Shown piece by piece: positions 6,589-8,452 of a stretch of DNA of 8,452 bases. The position numbers and the translations under genes are program-made. Source of the DNA: Kiritimatiellia bacterium (GTDB lineage: Bacteria; Verrucomicrobiota; Kiritimatiellia; RFP12; UBA1067); the NCBI GenBank assembly GCA_028701555.1, contig JAQVQN010000084.1:1-8452 (forward strand), given 5' to 3'. Within the stretch, counting starts at the first letter, position 1. Each line of letters begins with the position of its first letter. Below the pieces are notes generated by a model, which saw only the letters and a program-made list of their open reading frames with translations, did no database searches and was not told where the DNA came from.

Positions 6589-7119
6589 ATGGTGCAAGCC
6601 GATCTTCCTTGCCGCATGACCGCGCATGAAGCCGCGCTTTCACTGGGCAGCAACTTAGGCGATCGCTGGCAGTGGCTTAAACAGGCGTGTTCCCTTATAG
6701 ACTGCCACCCAGATGTGCGCATCACTGCGTCCTCCCCTGTCTATGAAACCGAACCTTGCGGCGCACCAGACGCTTTCGCCGGACTGAATTACCTCAACAT
6801 GGTCGTTGTCGTGGCGACCGATCTGCCGCCGCTTGTTTTATCCGAAGCCATCCATGCCATCGAGAGCCGTATGGGGCGTAGACGTTCCGTTCTGCCGAAC
6901 CTGCCACGCAATATTGACATCGACATAATCTGTTTCGGCGAACTCACGATGAACACCCATGCCTTGATCCTGCCCCACCCTCGCGCCCATCTGCGCCGCT
7001 TCGTGCTTCAGCCGCTCTCAGATCTCCTTCCACACCTACTCCTGCCCGGTCAAAGCCGGTCCGTGACGGAGTTGCTGAATGGCCTGCCGGAAACACCGCA
7101 GGTCAAACGCTTGAACTAG
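6589..7119 (+). CDS. folK: 2-amino-4-hydroxy-6-hydroxymethyldihydropteridine pyrophosphokinase
   Basis: FolK (HPPK) transfers pyrophosphate from ATP to 6-hydroxymethyl-7,8-dihydropterin, the step before dihydropteroate synthase in folate synthesis. Motifs in order are LSLGSNLGDR (17-26), SSPVYETEPCG (48-58), LNYLNMVV (66-73), IESRMGRRRS (91-100), LPRNIDIDII (105-114) with Asp110 and Asp112 as magnesium ligands, and LILPHPRAHLRRFVLQPL (126-143). The usual R-W-G-P-R of the family signature reads P-N-L-P-R here, so the glycine before P-R is replaced. The start is uncertain: GGAGGG (6581-6586) lies only 2 bases before ATG 6589 and 5 bases before in-frame GTG 6592. An ATG at 6616 would give the commonest family N-terminus but lacks a binding site. 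It begins 12 bases after dapB, so it is almost certainly co-transcribed. No other folate gene is in view. Confidence 0.93.
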   Translation: MVQADLPCRMTAHEAALSLGSNLGDRWQWLKQACSLIDCHPDVRITASSPVYETEPCGAPDAFAGLNYLNMVVVVATDLPPLVLSEAIHAIESRMGRRRSVLPNLPRNIDIDIICFGELTMNTHALILPHPRAHLRRFVLQPLSDLLPHLLLPGQSRSVTELLNGLPETPQVKRLN

Positions 7120-7134
7120 GAGTTTAATCTCCTA
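7117..7134 (+). repeat. small hairpin overlapping the folK stop codon
   Basis: TAGGAG (7117-7122), whose first three bases are the folK stop, pairs perfectly with CTCCTA (7129-7134) around a six-base loop, TTTAAT. The stem is short and no T-run follows, so it is at best a weak terminator or an RNA-end or processing signal. It marks the boundary between folK and the epimerase gene, the widest gap between plus-strand genes after 258. Confidence 0.35.
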
Positions 7135-7152
7135 ATTCCTAACTGCGGGTGC

Positions 7153-7181
7153 TTGCGACCAGACAGCCAGTGTGATATTTT
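7153..7181 (+). promoter_or_regulatory. possible promoter of the epimerase gene
   Basis: TTGCGA (7153-7158) is followed after 17 bases by TATTTT (7176-7181). The bases TGA immediately before the -10 form an extended -10. Transcription would begin near 7188, two bases before ATG 7190, so the transcript would be leaderless. That fits the lack of a ribosome binding site there. The call is by eye from short words and is tentative. Confidence 0.35.
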
Positions 7182-7189
7182 TATCAGCC

Positions 7190-8446
7190 ATGAAGACCTT
7201 GATCAAATATTCAATGGGCGTCGGCGACCGCTTCGGCCAGCAAGGCTCGGCTCAGCTCGAAGCCTTCCGCCTCTTGCACCAGAACGAAAAGGTGCTGGCC
7301 GCGCCTGTCTGGAACAAATCCAACCGCGAACACACGACTGTCGGCACCCATCCGGATTCGGTTCGGCAAGAGGCCGATGCCGCCATCACAAGTTGCCGAT
7401 GGGACGGCGCTTATTATGTCGACGCCGACCACATCAACCTCAAGAATGTGTCTCTCTTTACCAAGTCCGCCGACTTCTTCACCTTGGATGTCGCGGATTT
7501 CATTGGCGAGACCATGGACGAGGGCGATATTTACGGGTTTCTGGCGCGGCATGAGAATCTGGTCGGCACACACGAAATAGAAGGCCTCGGCGAAACTTTG
7601 ACCCTCACCCGTCATCAGGCAGCGGAATATCTGCGCAACACTCTCTTCGCGATCCGGCAGGCGGGACGCATTTACGAGCATATCGTTAGCGAGCGCGGCA
7701 ACGACGATTTCGTCACTGAAGTATCAATGGACGAGACCGACATGCCGCAGACGCCTTTGATGCTGCTGGTCATCCTGGCGGCAATCGCCGAAGAAGGCAT
7801 ACCGGCGCAGACGATCGCGCCTAAATTTTCGGGGCGCTTCAACAAAGGCGTCGATTACGTCGGCGACCCGGATGCTTTCGGTATTGAGTTCGAACAGGAT
7901 GTCTGTGTCGCGCGTTATGCCGCCAAACGTTTCGGTCTGCCAGCCAACCTCAAGCTCAGCGTCCACTCCGGCAGCGATAAGTTTTCGCTCTATCCACACA
8001 TCGCCCGAGTCCTGAAGCAACATGAAGCAGGCGTTCACATCAAGACCGCTGGCACCACCTGGCTTGAAGAGGTCATCGGACTGGCCGCCTCGGACGGTGA
8101 AGGCTTGGATATCGCCAGAGAGATATACGCGCTGGCGCTCTCGCGGTTCGAAGAGCTGTGCGGGCCGTATGCCGCAGTGATCGACGTCCATCCCGACCGC
8201 TTGCCGAGCATCGCCGAGGTTCAGTCATGGAGCGGCGAGCATTTCGCGGCCACCCTGCGCCACGTTCCGTCCGAAGCTCGCTTCAACTCCGACTTCCGCC
8301 AGTTCATGCACGTCTCCTACAAGATCGCGGCAGAACTCGGCGACCGCTACCTGCAGGCCTTGGCCGCGAACGAGACCACCGTCTCAGCCCACGTCACCGA
8401 AAACATCTACCAGCGCCACCTAAAGCCCATATTCGGCACCTTATAG
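7190..8446 (+). CDS. uxaE: tagaturonate epimerase family protein
   Basis: This resembles UxaE, the epimerase described in Thermotoga that interconverts D-tagaturonate and D-fructuronate in hexuronate breakdown. Recognisable segments, numbered from ATG 7190, are MGVGDRFGQQGSAQL (9-23), PVWNKSNREH (39-48), YVDADHINL (76-84, with Asp80 and His81 as candidate metal ligands), FFTLDVADFI (96-105), TEVSMDETDMPQTP (176-189), APKFSGRFNKGVDYVGD (210-226), LSVHSGSDKFSLYP (256-269) and HIKTAGTTWLEE (283-294). There is no signal peptide, so it is cytoplasmic. The protein is 418 residues and appears complete. An in-frame GTG at 7172 would add six residues (MIFLSA), but the family N-terminus begins close to the ATG. 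Neither start has a ribosome binding site. It lies 70 bases after folK. No other hexuronate gene is visible, so the true substrate may differ from the Thermotoga enzyme. The family call is confident; the exact reaction is less so. Confidence 0.82.
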   Translation: MKTLIKYSMGVGDRFGQQGSAQLEAFRLLHQNEKVLAAPVWNKSNREHTTVGTHPDSVRQEADAAITSCRWDGAYYVDADHINLKNVSLFTKSADFFTLDVADFIGETMDEGDIYGFLARHENLVGTHEIEGLGETLTLTRHQAAEYLRNTLFAIRQAGRIYEHIVSERGNDDFVTEVSMDETDMPQTPLMLLVILAAIAEEGIPAQTIAPKFSGRFNKGVDYVGDPDAFGIEFEQDVCVARYAAKRFGLPANLKLSVHSGSDKFSLYPHIARVLKQHEAGVHIKTAGTTWLEEVIGLAASDGEGLDIAREIYALALSRFEELCGPYAAVIDVHPDRLPSIAEVQSWSGEHFAATLRHVPSEARFNSDFRQFMHVSYKIAAELGDRYLQALAANETTVSAHVTENIYQRHLKPIFGTL

Positions 8447-8452
8447 CATCCT

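Noticed and set aside
7172..7189. GTG 7172 as the epimerase start
   Set aside because: It would add six residues not expected for the family, overlaps the -10-like element, and has no ribosome binding site.
7153..7554. 133-codon plus-strand frame overlapping the epimerase start
   Set aside because: It is in another frame from the UxaE-family protein, and its Arg/Pro/Gly-rich translation is typical of an out-of-frame reading.

Overview
The window (about 57% GC by eye, densely coding) looks like a chromosomal housekeeping region of a bacterium with a diaminopimelate-type peptidoglycan. The taxonomic guess is the PVC superphylum, Lentisphaerota/Kiritimatiellota-like. It rests on two genes that I associate with those lineages: a UxaE-family tagaturonate epimerase and an unusual PHP-domain protein with the motifs DFDVLDG, SPGEPG and GTEMN. 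This placement is inference and only moderately supported. I see no mobile element, CRISPR array, tRNA or rRNA.

Layout. Positions 1-62 hold the start of a minus-strand gene encoding a hydrophobic N-terminus, cut by the window edge. It has a good ribosome binding site and a good sigma70-like promoter. A divergent intergenic region (63-257) follows and contains an imperfect 12-bp inverted repeat. From 258 to 8446 seven genes lie on the plus strand, tightly packed: a secreted N-acetylmuramoyl-L-alanine amidase (258-1658); a membrane-anchored protein with a probable beta-propeller and TPR-like tail (1655-3433, overlapping the amidase by ATGA); a PHP-domain protein (3458-4810); dapA (4875-5744); dapB (5767-6576); folK (6589-7119); and a UxaE-family epimerase (7190-8446). 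Gaps are 12-70 bases, so read-through is likely. Internal promoters are plausible before dapA and before the epimerase.

How the genes relate. DapA and DapB catalyse two consecutive steps of lysine/meso-diaminopimelate synthesis and so feed peptidoglycan precursor supply. The first gene makes an enzyme that cleaves the stem peptide from the glycan strand. Its translationally coupled neighbour is an inner-membrane protein facing the periplasm and could be a partner or regulator of that hydrolase. FolK belongs to folate synthesis. The epimerase belongs to hexuronate breakdown and has no obvious pathway link to the wall genes. The role of the PHP protein is unknown.

The main points for a second look are the coupled amidase/membrane-protein pair, the atypical PHP metal motif, the palindrome between the divergent promoters, the palindrome that contains the dapA ribosome binding site, and several starts without a ribosome binding site that lie only a few bases from promoter-like sequences.
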